A stretch of DNA of 64,000 nucleotides, from the NCBI RefSeq assembly GCF_039538145.1, contig NZ_BAABBV010000001.1, positions 1,426,001-1,490,000 of the forward strand, given 5' to 3'. The stretch comes from Gryllotalpicola daejeonensis. Lineage in GTDB: Bacteria > Actinomycetota > Actinomycetes > Actinomycetales > Microbacteriaceae. Position 1 is the stretch's first letter, and each line of letters starts with the position of its first letter. Positions 1-8,664 of the stretch are shown piece after piece. The notes under the pieces were generated by a model. The model saw only the letters and a program-made list of their open reading frames with translations, had not been told where the DNA came from and did not search any database. Made by a program: the position numbers and the translations under genes.

Positions 1-359
1 TCGAGGCGCTCTGGATCGTCGGCGACCACCTCATGCCCGGCCGCCGCGCCGGCATCCGCGAGATCACGCCGAAAGAGCTCGCCGCGACGACAGTGCTGCG
101 CCTGCCACTCGACCGGGTGAGCGTCAAGGTGCGCTTCCAGGGCGTCGGCGAGGCCGTCGACGACGGCGAGGACCACGGCGTGTGGGCCGGCGTGCTGCCG
201 CTGTCGGTGCAGGCGGGCGCTCCCATCACGGGAGCGGTGACGGATGCCGGCGTGCCGGTTCCCGCCCACGTGACCGACCTCGCCGCCACGCTCGCGGCCC
301 GTGCGGCCGAGCACCGCGAGGCGCTCGTCGCAAAACTCGGCAGTGCCGTGCGCGGCTGA
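1..359 (+). CDS. PPOX-type flavin-nucleotide-binding family protein, C-terminal part
   Basis: The reading frame is open from the left edge, so the N-terminus lies outside the window. The visible ~118 residues match the C-terminal half of actinobacterial pyridoxamine-5'-phosphate-oxidase-like proteins: a VPGR-like stretch (MPGRRAGIRE), then PKELAATTVLRLPL, then SVKVR and the closing VWAGVLPL strand. Members bind FMN or F420-type cofactors; the substrate is unknown. An ATG at 33 is internal and should not be taken as the start. The gene converges with the S53 peptidase across a 16-bp inverted repeat. Confidence 0.75.
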   Translation, partial: EALWIVGDHLMPGRRAGIREITPKELAATTVLRLPLDRVSVKVRFQGVGEAVDDGEDHGVWAGVLPLSVQAGAPITGAVTDAGVPVPAHVTDLAATLAARAAEHREALVAKLGSAVRG

Positions 360-387
360 CCCGGGGGCGTTCCGGCGTCAGATGTTC

Positions 388-438
388 CCGTTCGGCGCAC
401 GTGCGGGCCGATACAGCGGTCACACGTGCGCCGAACGG
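388..438. terminator. 16-bp perfect inverted repeat between convergent genes
   Basis: Arms CCGTTCGGCGCACGTG (388-403) and CACGTGCGCCGAACGG (423-438) are exact reverse complements around a 19-nt loop. The position between convergent stop codons suits a bidirectional terminator, although neither side has a clear U tract. The arms begin with the same CCGTTCGGC core as the palindrome near 27000, so it may also belong to a dispersed intergenic repeat family. Confidence 0.6.
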
Positions 439-455
439 ACGCACCTGGCCGCTGC

Positions 456-2048
456 TCAGCCCTTGACTGCCTTGAGCAACGCGTCGCCGTCGGGGACGCC
501 CAGCCCGGTGCACGCGTCCCAGCCCGGCGCGGCCGAGTAGGCGCCGTTCTTGCCGGACGTGATGTCGCGGAAGCCGGCCGGCGACGTGCCCTTCGCCGCG
601 TCCGCATACAGGAGCCTCTGCGCGAGCCCCATCGGCGACCCGGTGGCCTGCACGAGCCGCGCGACCAGCGCCGCCCACAGCGGCGCGACCGCACTGGTGC
701 CGCCGATCACCGTGTCCTTTCCATCGACGCGCACCTGATAGCCGGTCGCAGGGTCGGCGACTGCCGCGACGTCGGGCACCCCGCGCCCCGATCGACCGCC
801 CGCGGCTCCCGGGACGTCGACGGGCTGCTGCCAGTCGGGCAGCTCGAAGGCGTCGCTGACGCCGCCGCCGGTGGCGCCCCCGCCGCTGCCGCCGTTCCAG
901 ACCGTTTCGGCGGCCACCTTGCCCGCCGAATCGAGCTCGAGCCGGGTGCCGCCGCAGGCGAGCACATGGGGGCTCGAGGCGGGGAAGTCGACGTGTGGCT
1001 TGCCGTCGCTCTGCCGATCGCTCGAACCGTCGTCACCTGCGGCCACGGTCACGGTGACACCGAGCGCGACGGCATCGGCGAAGGCCTCGTCCATCGACTG
1101 GCGCGCCTGGGCCGTCCACTGGTCCTCGCTCTGGCCCCAGCTGATGCTGATCGCGTCGGGCGTCGGCGTCGCATGCGCGGCCTGAGCGACGGCGTCGACG
1201 AAGCCGGCGTCGGTGTTCGGCGCGAAATAGACGACGATCGACGCGCCTGGCGCGAGGCCGCCGACGACCTCGATGTCGAGCGCGACCTCGCCGTCGGCGC
1301 CGTTCGGGTCGCCGCCCGGCTGGTTCTGCGCGCCGTCGACACCGACGGCCGTCACCTTCGGCGCCGGCACCCCGATGTTCTGGAAGTAGGTGGCCAGATC
1401 GGATGCCTCGTAGCCGCCGCCCAGCTCGATGATCGCCACCGTGCGCCCGCTTCCGTCAGTGCCTTCCGGGAAGTTGTAGACGTCGCCGAGCTGCACCGGC
1501 GTGTAGCTGCTCGAGACCGCGTGCGGCAGCACCGCCCGGAAGTTCGCGCGCGCCTGCGGCCGCGAGTCCAGACCGAGCACCGCGGTGACAACGCCGGAGA
1601 GCGGCTCGGGCAGCGACAGCTCGCCCGTGCGGTGCCAATGCGCCACGCGGCCGCCCGCCGGCGCCTCGCTCTCGGCCCACTCGAGGCTCGTGCCGAACGC
1701 CGTCTGCAGCGCCTCGACCGTGCCGGCGACGCGCAGCCGCCGGCTGGCCGGGTCGGCCGAGAGCACCTCGATGCCCTGACCTGCGAGCTCGGCCGTGACG
1801 CGCTGCACATCCGCCGGGTCCGCGCCGTATTTCTCGGTCAGCTCGTCGCGCGAGATCGGCGCCCCCCGAACCACCGACTCGGGCAGCTCTGCCCTGCGGC
1901 GCAGCACGAGAGTGGCCTCGATGCGTGCCTCGGCGCCTGCAGGCGGCTGGACCGACTGTGCTGCCGCGGCCGGCGGCCGCTCGCTGCCGGGAAGCGGGGC
2001 GCGCCCCGCGGGGGTGACATTCGTGGGCTGGTCGGATGAGTTCGTCAT
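456..2048 (-). CDS. S53 family serine-carboxyl peptidase (sedolisin/kumamolisin type)
   Basis: A 530-residue protein with the kumamolisin layout: a pro-kumamolisin activation domain at about residues 40-175, then the subtilisin-like catalytic domain. The catalytic Glu and Asp are visible as E254 and D258 in DGEVALDIE, the SISWG segment follows at 301, and the nucleophile is Ser452 in GGTSAVAP. A C-terminal GxDxxTGLG-like calcium loop is present. No obvious N-terminal signal peptide is seen, although family members are normally secreted acid-active endopeptidases. Start at ATG 2048 (MTNSS); an upstream in-frame codon would add 17 unlikely residues. Confidence 0.9.
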   Translation of the reverse strand: MTNSSDQPTNVTPAGRAPLPGSERPPAAAAQSVQPPAGAEARIEATLVLRRRAELPESVVRGAPISRDELTEKYGADPADVQRVTAELAGQGIEVLSADPASRRLRVAGTVEALQTAFGTSLEWAESEAPAGGRVAHWHRTGELSLPEPLSGVVTAVLGLDSRPQARANFRAVLPHAVSSSYTPVQLGDVYNFPEGTDGSGRTVAIIELGGGYEASDLATYFQNIGVPAPKVTAVGVDGAQNQPGGDPNGADGEVALDIEVVGGLAPGASIVVYFAPNTDAGFVDAVAQAAHATPTPDAISISWGQSEDQWTAQARQSMDEAFADAVALGVTVTVAAGDDGSSDRQSDGKPHVDFPASSPHVLACGGTRLELDSAGKVAAETVWNGGSGGGATGGGVSDAFELPDWQQPVDVPGAAGGRSGRGVPDVAAVADPATGYQVRVDGKDTVIGGTSAVAPLWAALVARLVQATGSPMGLAQRLLYADAAKGTSPAGFRDITSGKNGAYSAAPGWDACTGLGVPDGDALLKAVKG

Positions 2049-2120
2049 GACCCATTGCCTACCAGCGACCGCCGACACGCACACCCCCACACGGGGCACG
2101 CCAGGCGAAACACTCAGGAA

Positions 2121-3269
2121 CTACGGCAGCTTCACCGCGAGGTTGAGGATGCGGGTGTGCTGCTGCGCGCTGTTGTTGTCGTCGCTGATGAGCGAGACGC
2201 CATAGCGCCCGCCGCGAAGCCGGCCGGTCACCGCCATGCCCTCGAAGTTGTCGAGCAGCGGGTTCTGCTGGAACTCGAGCGCGGGCGCGCCGAGCGTCGG
2301 GCAGGACGCGAGCTCGGCGAGCGCGGTCTTCTTCACGGCGAGACGCGGCGAGGCATCCCCCAGGTTCGCAACGCGCGACACGTCGGCGGCCTTCGACAGG
2401 CCCTTCACGGCGAACAGGCTGACCTCGTTGCCCACGGTGGCGGTCCACGCCGCCTCTTCAACGATGACGGCGTCGTTCGAGTAGGCGGTCACCTCGGGGA
2501 TGCGCATGCCGGTGTCCGTCTTGTACTCGAGCTGCTTCGCGAGCGTCCACTGCCCGTGGCGCCCCTGCGTGTAGACGAGCAGGCGGTGCGAGGTCGCGTC
2601 GCCGCTCGACGACACATCGCCCGAAAGCGCCCCCTCCATCGCGGCGATGATCGTCTTCCCGTTCGGCGTGACGGTCAGCCCCTCGAGTGTGGCGTTCGCG
2701 GTCGCCTCGCCTGCCGCGGTGGACCCCGTCACCGCGAAGCGCGCGGGCACCGGCAGCGACGCCTTCTGAACGCCGTCGCGGCCGAAGATGCGGATCGAGG
2801 GCTCGGTCTCAGAGCTCACGACATACGAGCCGTCAGGCAGAACGGCGAGGCCTTCGTCGTCGGCGGCGTTCGGATCGGTGGCGATGTTGCCGCCGTCGTA
2901 CGGCGTCCCGTCGGCCTTCTTGAGCACGAGCGGCGCGTGGGTCACGGTCGGGTTCGAGAGGTTGCGGTACGACCAGACGTACTCGGGGGTCGTGCCGTTG
3001 TTGTCGAGCGCGGACACCCAGGCGCGCTGGCGCTGGTCCCACGCGATCGACGAAAGGCCGCTGACCTCGGCGCCGAACGCGACCTTCTTGTCGAGTGCGT
3101 CGCTGTAGCTCACTGCGTCGACGGTGGCCGAGCATGCGCTCGGGTCCGGCGCCGGAGCCGGGTGCGGGTGACCGGCGCTGTGGGAGGGCGAGGCGAATGC
3201 GGGCTGGGCGATGAGCAGGGCGACGGATGCCGCGAGCGCAGCACCCGCGAACACGAACTTCGTGCGCAT
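2121..3269 (-). CDS. Secreted esterase-like activity of phytase family protein
   Basis: A 382-residue protein with a clear signal peptide (MRTKFVFAG..., hydrophobic core, AFA cleavage region near residue 27) and a Pro/His-rich mature N-terminus. The rest fits the phytase-like beta-propeller family: ADDEGLAVLPDG, then TLEGLTVTPNGKTIIAAMEG and a late NFEGMAVTGRL. These repeated GL/EG strands hold the metal and active sites in phytase-like esterases. The start is set by the RBS GGAAGAAGGAAC just before ATG 3269. Likely extracytoplasmic; the natural phosphoester substrate is unknown. Confidence 0.8.
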   Translation of the reverse strand: MRTKFVFAGAALAASVALLIAQPAFASPSHSAGHPHPAPAPDPSACSATVDAVSYSDALDKKVAFGAEVSGLSSIAWDQRQRAWVSALDNNGTTPEYVWSYRNLSNPTVTHAPLVLKKADGTPYDGGNIATDPNAADDEGLAVLPDGSYVVSSETEPSIRIFGRDGVQKASLPVPARFAVTGSTAAGEATANATLEGLTVTPNGKTIIAAMEGALSGDVSSSGDATSHRLLVYTQGRHGQWTLAKQLEYKTDTGMRIPEVTAYSNDAVIVEEAAWTATVGNEVSLFAVKGLSKAADVSRVANLGDASPRLAVKKTALAELASCPTLGAPALEFQQNPLLDNFEGMAVTGRLRGGRYGVSLISDDNNSAQQHTRILNLAVKLP

Positions 3270-3362
3270 GTTCCTTCTTCCGGGTCGGGGACGGCTTCGG
3301 TCGAGCCGCCGCACCCCCATCCTGGTGACACCAGGTGAACCACGGGTAGCCTCCGCGGGTAA

Positions 3363-3491
3363 TCACGCGGCGGCGGGCGACACCAGCTCTGCGACGACCA
3401 GCGCCGTCAGGTCCACCGACACGGTGGGCGGCAGTCCCAGCGACGCGGGCCCCACGCCCAGCGCCGCCTGCGCGGCATCCGTCTGTCTCAT
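3363..3491 (-). CDS. Candidate 42-residue small protein, unknown function
   Basis: An ATG at 3491 sits right behind a purine-rich GAGGGGGTGAGGAG stretch that could act as a ribosome binding site. The 42 codons end at TGA 3363 and almost all end in G or C, as real genes here do. The peptide starts MRQTDAAQAALGVG and ends in an aliphatic segment TALVVAELVSPAAA. It has no Cys and no recognisable precursor-peptide leader. It lies between the phytase-like gene and the monooxygenase, on the same strand. Support is codon bias and RBS only; I do not recognise it. Confidence 0.35.
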   Translation of the reverse strand: MRQTDAAQAALGVGPASLGLPPTVSVDLTALVVAELVSPAAA

Positions 3492-3662
3492 CTCCTCACC
3501 CCCTCAGCACTGCTTATGGGGGCAAAGCTATGGGGCGGAGAACCCCGCCGTCGCGCCCTGCGGGCCAAGTTCATCCCTTGGGATGAGGCGGCGCCTCGAA
3601 TACGGACTCGACGTCATTCTGAGGTGCTATTGAACGCACCTCCTCAGTACTCGATGAGGAGA
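3492..3662. promoter_or_regulatory. Palindrome-rich intergenic region with alternative hairpins
   Basis: This gap upstream of the small ORF holds several dyads. Near-direct repeats GCTTATGGGG (3512) and GCTATGGGG (3527) come first. A perfect 7-bp dyad TCATCCC-TT-GGGATGA lies at 3571-3586. A hairpin GAGGTGC (3621-3627)/GCACCTC (3636-3642) overlaps a second, CTCCTCA (3640-3646)/TGAGGAG (3655-3661), so the two cannot form together. The layout suggests an operator plus an attenuator-like or terminator structure, but no T tract is evident. Function is inference. Confidence 0.45.
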
Positions 3663-4876
3663 TCAGCGCCGAGCCCACTCGGGCGCATGCTCCGGCCGGA
3701 TGCCAACCCCGATCAGCCGCGCCAGAACGCCGCTGAGCGCGGGCACCGCGCGGAAGGCGAGCCGCACGGCGCGAGGCGGCCGGATGCCGCCGCCGTCGCG
3801 CACCGCGCGGGCAGCAGAACTCGATGCAGCACGCCCTGCACGCCCTGGGTCACCGCCGCCGGAAGCATCCGCCGGCGCTGAATCGCGCGCAACTCACGAG
3901 CGCCGACGCGTCCGGCAGCGAGCGGCCCAGCGAGCACGCGCGCCGCGGCGACGCCGTCCTGCACGGCGAGGTTCACCCCGACACCGCCGACGGGCGACAT
4001 CGCATGCGCCGAATCGCCGATGCACAGCAGCCCGTGGGCGAACCACCGCGTCAGGCGGCTCACGCGCACGTTCAGCAGCTTGACGTCGTCGAGCGTCAGT
4101 CGCGCCGCACCCTCGGCGAGCTGGGGCAGCGCTTCGGCGATGGCGGCGCACAGAGGCTCCGCTCCGAGTGCGCGCAGGGAGGCATCCGCGCCCTTCATGA
4201 TCGGGTTCGCGATCTGCACATAACCTTCGCGCGGGATGACGATGAACTGCCGCCCGCCGCCCGAGATCGGAAGCACCTGATCGGTGATGGTCGCCGCCGT
4301 CGGCACGCGGAACCACCACACGTCGAACGGCACCGGCAGCTCGCGCACCGGCAACTTGGCACGGCGCGGCGCGAGCGAATCGCGGCCGTCTGCGGCGATC
4401 GTGAGCGGCGCACGCAGCTCGTGGTCGCCGTCCGGCGCCCGGTAGCGCACCCCGCGCACGCGCCCACCCTCGACGATCAGGCCCGTGACCTCTGACTGCA
4501 TGCGCAGCTCGAACGTCGCCTCGTCGGCCGCCGCCGCGGCGAGCAGGTTCAAGAAGTCCCACTGCGGCGCGATGGCAATGTAGGGGCGCGCCAGTCGCAG
4601 GCGCGAGAAGTCGGCGACGCGCACCAGGCCGCCGTCAGCCGCATGCAGCTCGAGACCGTGAACTTCGCTGTGCGGCAACGCGAGGAAGCGGTCGATCAGC
4701 CCGAGCTCGTCGAGCAGCTGCAGCGTCGACGGGTGCACGGTGTCACCGCGGAAGTCGCGCAGGAAGTCCGCGTGCTTCTCGAGCACCGTGACCCGGACGC
4801 CCGCGCGGGCCAGAATCAGCCCGGCCACCATTCCGGCCGGGCCGCCGCCGATGATCACGCAGGTCGTGTCGCTCAC
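3663..4876 (-). pseudogene. FAD-dependent aromatic-type monooxygenase, C-terminus frameshifted
   Basis: The N-terminal frame (start 4876) has the dinucleotide fold GGGPAGMVAG at residues 9-18, the AADGRDS motif and the GDSAHAMSP flavin-contact motif, as in class A flavoprotein hydroxylases. It then runs into out-of-frame text and stops at 3713. A shift of one base (gain of one or loss of two) in the CG-rich run at about 3799-3811 restores the family ending: VRLAFRAVPALSGVLARLIG through IRPEHAPEW to a stop at 3663. This is either a real frameshift or a sequence error. The catalytic core is intact. Confidence 0.8.
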
Positions 4877-4937
4877 GTTCGCCTCGTCGCGAGCCTAGGT
4901 GCGCGGGCTCACGCCTTCAATGGCGAGCGGATGCCTC

Positions 4938-5300
4938 TCAGCTGTGCGCGTCTTCGTACGCCTTCATCACCGAGTCGGCCACGCGGCCCCTCGGCGAGAC
5001 GTCGATGCCGTTGGCCTGGGCCCACTCGCGCACGACCGCGTAGCCGGCGCTCCAGTGCGAAGAGGACGACGAGCGGGTGGCGCGCGTCGCGGCCTGGCGG
5101 GCGGGAGTCGACAGCGCCGATGAACGGCGGCCCGCGGCGATGTAGGGCTGCAGCGCCTCGCGCAGCTTCGCCGCGTTGGCCTCACCGAGGTCGATCTCAT
5201 AGGACTTGCCGTCGATCGCGAACGAGATCGTCTCACCCGCGCCGTCGGCGATCACGTCTCCCGAGATGTCGTCGACGAGCTGTTCGATGACCTTCTTCAT
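4938..5300 (-). CDS. lsr2: Lsr2-like nucleoid-associated protein
   Basis: A 120-residue protein with the Lsr2 layout: an N-terminal dimerisation domain (VIEQLVDDISGD, then GKSYEIDLGEANAAKLREAL), a Ser-rich linker, and a C-terminal DNA-binding domain with the RGR minor-groove motif at 104-106 (SPRGRVADSV). Lsr2 bridges DNA, prefers AT-rich sequence and silences acquired genes in actinobacteria. It is transcribed alone. The 145-bp upstream region is AT-richer than its surroundings and could be an autoregulatory target. Confidence 0.93.
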   Translation of the reverse strand: MKKVIEQLVDDISGDVIADGAGETISFAIDGKSYEIDLGEANAAKLREALQPYIAAGRRSSALSTPARQAATRATRSSSSSHWSAGYAVVREWAQANGIDVSPRGRVADSVMKAYEDAHS

Positions 5301-5445
5301 TACGGCATCCCTTGATAGTCGAGTAACGCAATACCTGCGATAACGGTCGATGCGTACGCTACCTCATACATATCGCCGCGCACGGTAACCCCGATCCGAT
5401 AATGCAATTCAATCGGTATGCCGGGCTGGCGAATGTCGCAACAGT

Positions 5446-5874
5446 ATGGATTGCATGCGGATTCGCCGCCTTGCCGTGCCGGCAGCAGTCGTGCTCATCG
5501 TGGGGACGCTCGCCGGGTGCGCTGCGTGGCGACCGACCATGTGCTCTGCCGTCGGCTGGACGAACCAGGTGCGCGTGCACGTCGTCGGCGACACCGCCCA
5601 GGTCGACGACGTCACCTTCTGCGCCGGCACAGACTGCACTCCCCCACCGCCACCGACGCCCGCGCCGAACACCACTTATCTGACGACCCGCGACGGCGAT
5701 GAGTGGACGCTCATCACCGACATGCAGACTCCGAACACGGGACACCTCGCGGCCTATGACGAGACGGGCGCGCGGCTGATCGATCAGCAGGTCGCCCTGC
5801 GCTGGGTTCGCGTCGGTGGGTCCGCCGAATGCGGCGGCCCCGAGCGCGCCGACGTCACTCTCCACCTGCCGTGA
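5446..5874 (+). CDS. Small lipoprotein, unknown function
   Basis: A 142-residue protein with a lipoprotein signal: basic MRIRRL, hydrophobic stretch and lipobox LAGC. The mature part has several Cys residues (CSAVGW, FCAGTDC, AECGG) and a PPPPPTPAP linker. The compact extracellular domain contains YLTTRDGDEWTL. No family recognised. The start could be ATG 5446 or ATG 5455; neither has a strong RBS. It converges with the response regulator gene 12 bases downstream. Confidence 0.7.
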   Translation: MDCMRIRRLAVPAAVVLIVGTLAGCAAWRPTMCSAVGWTNQVRVHVVGDTAQVDDVTFCAGTDCTPPPPPTPAPNTTYLTTRDGDEWTLITDMQTPNTGHLAAYDETGARLIDQQVALRWVRVGGSAECGGPERADVTLHLP

Positions 5875-5886
5875 TAGCCGCGTCGG

Positions 5887-6552
5887 TCAGCCTTCGCCGA
5901 CGGCGACGATGCGGTTCTGATACGCCCACACGACCGCCTGCAGCCGCGAGCGCACGCCGAGCTTCGGCAGCATGCGCGCCAGGTGCGATTTGACGGTCGA
6001 GACCTCGACGACGAGCTCTGCCGCGATCTCCTCGTTCGACATCCCCTGCGCGAGCAGCAGCAGGATGTCGCGCTCACGCGCCGTGAGGATGCCGTCGGCC
6101 CGCTGCGCCGTCACCGGCTGCAGCCGACGCCTGGCGGCGAACTCGGTCAGGATGCGTCGCGTGAGGCTCTGGTCGATGGTGCCGTCCCCGCGGGCCACGC
6201 GGCGCACCGCGTCGACGATGACCTGCGGCTCGGCGTCTTTCAGCAGGAATCCGGCCGCCCCCGCTTCGAGCGCCCCGAACACGTAATCGTCGAGATCGAA
6301 GGTGGTCAGGATCAGCACGGGAGTCGCTCGCTCGCCGTCGCCGGCGATGCGCCGCGTCACCTCGATGCCGTCGCGATGCGGCATCCGGATGTCGAGGCAA
6401 GCCACATCCGGGCGGAGTTCCTCCACGAGCGCGATCGCCTCGAGGCCGTCCGCGGCGACGCCGACGACCTCGAGGTCGGGCTCCGCGTCGAGCAGCGCGC
6501 GCAGGCCGGCTCGCGCGAGCGGCTGGTCGTCGGCGATGACGATGCGGGTCAC
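5887..6552 (-). CDS. NarL/LuxR-family response regulator
   Basis: A 221-residue regulator with an N-terminal receiver domain (phospho-acceptor D54 in CLDIRMPHRDG, conserved TTFD switch region and LLKDAEP) and a C-terminal LuxR HTH (LTARERDILLLLAQGMSNEE, STVKSHLARMLPKLGV). The start is GTG 6552, which overlaps the kinase stop as GTGA, so the two are translationally coupled. Partner of the preceding kinase. In such three-gene units the targets are often membrane or stress genes, but no target can be read here. Confidence 0.93.
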   Translation of the reverse strand: MTRIVIADDQPLARAGLRALLDAEPDLEVVGVAADGLEAIALVEELRPDVACLDIRMPHRDGIEVTRRIAGDGERATPVLILTTFDLDDYVFGALEAGAAGFLLKDAEPQVIVDAVRRVARGDGTIDQSLTRRILTEFAARRRLQPVTAQRADGILTARERDILLLLAQGMSNEEIAAELVVEVSTVKSHLARMLPKLGVRSRLQAVVWAYQNRIVAVGEG

Positions 6553-7784
6553 CGCGAGCGCTCCTTCGGAATCATCAGGCGAACCTCCCACTCCCCGTCG
6601 GGCGTCGGCCCGAAAGTCAGCTCGCCGCCGATCAGCTGCGCGCGCTCGCGCATACCGAGCAGCCCGAACCCGCCGCGCGGCGCCGGCCCAGCGGTGCCGG
6701 CCGCGCCGGCCGCGAGCCTGTTGCGCACCCTCACGGTCACGCGCTCGGCGTGCCGATCGTCGACCTCGACGGAACACGCGGCGCCGGGCGCATGCGCGGC
6801 GGCGTTGCTCAGGGCTTCCTGCACGATGCGGTAGCCGGCGCGCTGCGCGATCGGCCCGAGACCTTCGACGATTCCGGAGCCGTCGCGCGACTCCAGCCGC
6901 AACTCGACCCGCATTCCGGCCGCGCGGCGCTGCTCGACCAGGTCGGCGACCGCGGCGAGCGTCTCGGGATCCTCCGGCGCCCTGTCGCCCGACCGCAGCA
7001 GCCCGACCACCCGGCGCAGTTCGTCGAGCACGCGCGAGCTCTCCGCGCGCACCTCCTGCAGCGATGCCTTTGCCTTCTCGGGCGCCGTGTCGATCTGCCT
7101 GCTGATCGCCGCCGACATCAGGGCGATGCCCGACAGGTGGTGCGCGGCGATGTCGTGCAGCTCGCGCGCCATCGCCGCCCGCTCCACGGCGAGCGCGGCC
7201 TCGACGCGGGCATCGTGCTCGCGCGCCATCGCCTGCAGCTCGCCGACTCGAGCGGCCCGCGCTTCGCGGCGACCGACCACCGCGACGGCGACGAGCAACG
7301 GGCCGCCGATGACGACCACCGCCTGCAGCGCCGCGGCGCCGAGGGCGACTCCCCAGGCATCCGCCTGGATCATGCCGTTCGCGGAATGCCCGGCGACCAC
7401 GAGCAGGAAAGCAGCCGGAATCGGCCACCGCAGACCATACGAAGGCAGCCGGGTCGCCGCCGCATAGCTCGCAACAATGACGGGAAGGTCGGTCACGGTC
7501 AGCACATCGCCGACCGAGACGGCCGCGAGCCACGCGGGCAACGCAGCCACCGCGATGAGCGCGACTGCAGGCGCGGAATCCGCCCACAGCAGGGCGACGG
7601 TCTGCGCCAGCAACACAACCGCCGCGAGGCCCCAGGCAAGCGGCGTGGCGGGCGCGATCAGGCCGGAACCGGGCCGCGCCACCACGAGCAGCGCCAGGCC
7701 GAAGGCGACCGCGCTCGCGAAAGCCGTCGCGCCGGCGAACACGATGCTCCCCCGGCGCGGCGACCACCGCGATCGAGTGCTCAT
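6549..7784 (-). CDS. NarX/DesK-type sensor histidine kinase
   Basis: 411 residues. Five to six hydrophobic segments span residues about 12-170, followed by a short coiled stretch. The HisKA_3 dimerisation domain has phospho-accepting His210 in RAAMARELHDIAAHHLSG. The HATPase domain has ALSNAAAHAPG and GFGLLGMRERA. There is no large extracellular loop, so it probably senses within the membrane. It overlaps the CPBP gene upstream (ATGA) and the regulator downstream (GTGA). Confidence 0.92.
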   Translation of the reverse strand: MSTRSRWSPRRGSIVFAGATAFASAVAFGLALLVVARPGSGLIAPATPLAWGLAAVVLLAQTVALLWADSAPAVALIAVAALPAWLAAVSVGDVLTVTDLPVIVASYAAATRLPSYGLRWPIPAAFLLVVAGHSANGMIQADAWGVALGAAALQAVVVIGGPLLVAVAVVGRREARAARVGELQAMAREHDARVEAALAVERAAMARELHDIAAHHLSGIALMSAAISRQIDTAPEKAKASLQEVRAESSRVLDELRRVVGLLRSGDRAPEDPETLAAVADLVEQRRAAGMRVELRLESRDGSGIVEGLGPIAQRAGYRIVQEALSNAAAHAPGAACSVEVDDRHAERVTVRVRNRLAAGAAGTAGPAPRGGFGLLGMRERAQLIGGELTFGPTPDGEWEVRLMIPKERSR

Positions 7785-8659
7785 GCCGCGACTGCCACCT
7801 GCAGCGCGGGCTCGGCTGCAGGCATCCGGCGCCCCAGTCGACCGCGCGTGAAGACCACCAGAAGCGCACCGGCGAGCGCTGCCGCGACGAACATCGCGAG
7901 CATCGTGACGTCCGCATTCAGCGTCGGGAACATGTCACCCCAGATGATAGACGCGAAGTTGTTCACGCTGACGTGGGCGATCACCGCGAGCGGCAGGCTC
8001 TCGCCCGTGCTGTTGAACAGCCACGTCATGACGACGCTGAACGCGACGCAGAAACCGAGGAAGCACGCGACGCGCAGCAGCGACACGGCCGGCCACCCGC
8101 CCCACTCGGTGAGGAACAGCGGCAGATGCCAGATGCCCCACACGACGCCGAGCAGCAGCGAAGCCCTCAGCGGGCTGTGGCGACGCTGCAGGCGGGGCAG
8201 GGCGAAATCGCGCCAGCCGGGTTCCTCGGCGAGGCCCGTCGTCACCATCTGCAACAGCAGCGCGGGCAGATAGGCCGCGAGCGCGAGAGTGCTCGGCGCC
8301 TGCACCTGGCCGCCTGAGAACGCGGTGCCGATGACGATCAGCCCGAGCGGAGCGCCGAGCAGCGCGACCGCGTACCACCGCCAGCTCACCCGCCACCGCC
8401 ACAGGCGCGCGCGCCACTGCCGCACGCCGGGCCACCCGTCGGCGATGAGAGTGACGACGAACGCCGAGGCGATCGGGCCGAGATAGGCGCCGGGCAGCAC
8501 GCCCGCGAGCTGCGTCGAGCCCATCAGAGCCGGGAAGCTGAAGCCCCAGACGCCGAGGCCGTTCTGGGAAAGGGCGTACGGCAGCCAGGCGAGCCAACTG
8601 CCCGCAATGGCAAGCGTGAAGAACGAGGCGAGCGGATGCCTGCGGATGACGTGCGTCAT
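7781..8659 (-). CDS. CPBP family intramembrane glutamic endopeptidase
   Basis: 292 residues with about eight membrane segments. Motif 1 of the CPBP (Rce1/Abi) family is EE..xxR: E145, E146 and R150 in AEEPGWRDF. Motif 2 is GIWHLPLF near 177, and the late HVSVNNFASI supplies the last histidine/asparagine. Family members cleave or process membrane proteins and are linked to bacteriocin immunity and stress signalling. As the first gene of an operon with a two-component system it may act on the signal or kinase. The start is ATG 8659 with RBS GGAAGGA, which falls inside a hairpin. Confidence 0.9.
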   Translation of the reverse strand: MTHVIRRHPLASFFTLAIAGSWLAWLPYALSQNGLGVWGFSFPALMGSTQLAGVLPGAYLGPIASAFVVTLIADGWPGVRQWRARLWRWRVSWRWYAVALLGAPLGLIVIGTAFSGGQVQAPSTLALAAYLPALLLQMVTTGLAEEPGWRDFALPRLQRRHSPLRASLLLGVVWGIWHLPLFLTEWGGWPAVSLLRVACFLGFCVAFSVVMTWLFNSTGESLPLAVIAHVSVNNFASIIWGDMFPTLNADVTMLAMFVAAALAGALLVVFTRGRLGRRMPAAEPALQVAVAA

Positions 8660-8664
8660 GATGC

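Noticed and set aside
426..2039. 537-residue plus-strand frame over the S53 peptidase
   Set aside because: Antisense shadow of a high-GC gene: Arg-rich composition, no motifs, and the opposite strand encodes a complete sedolisin.
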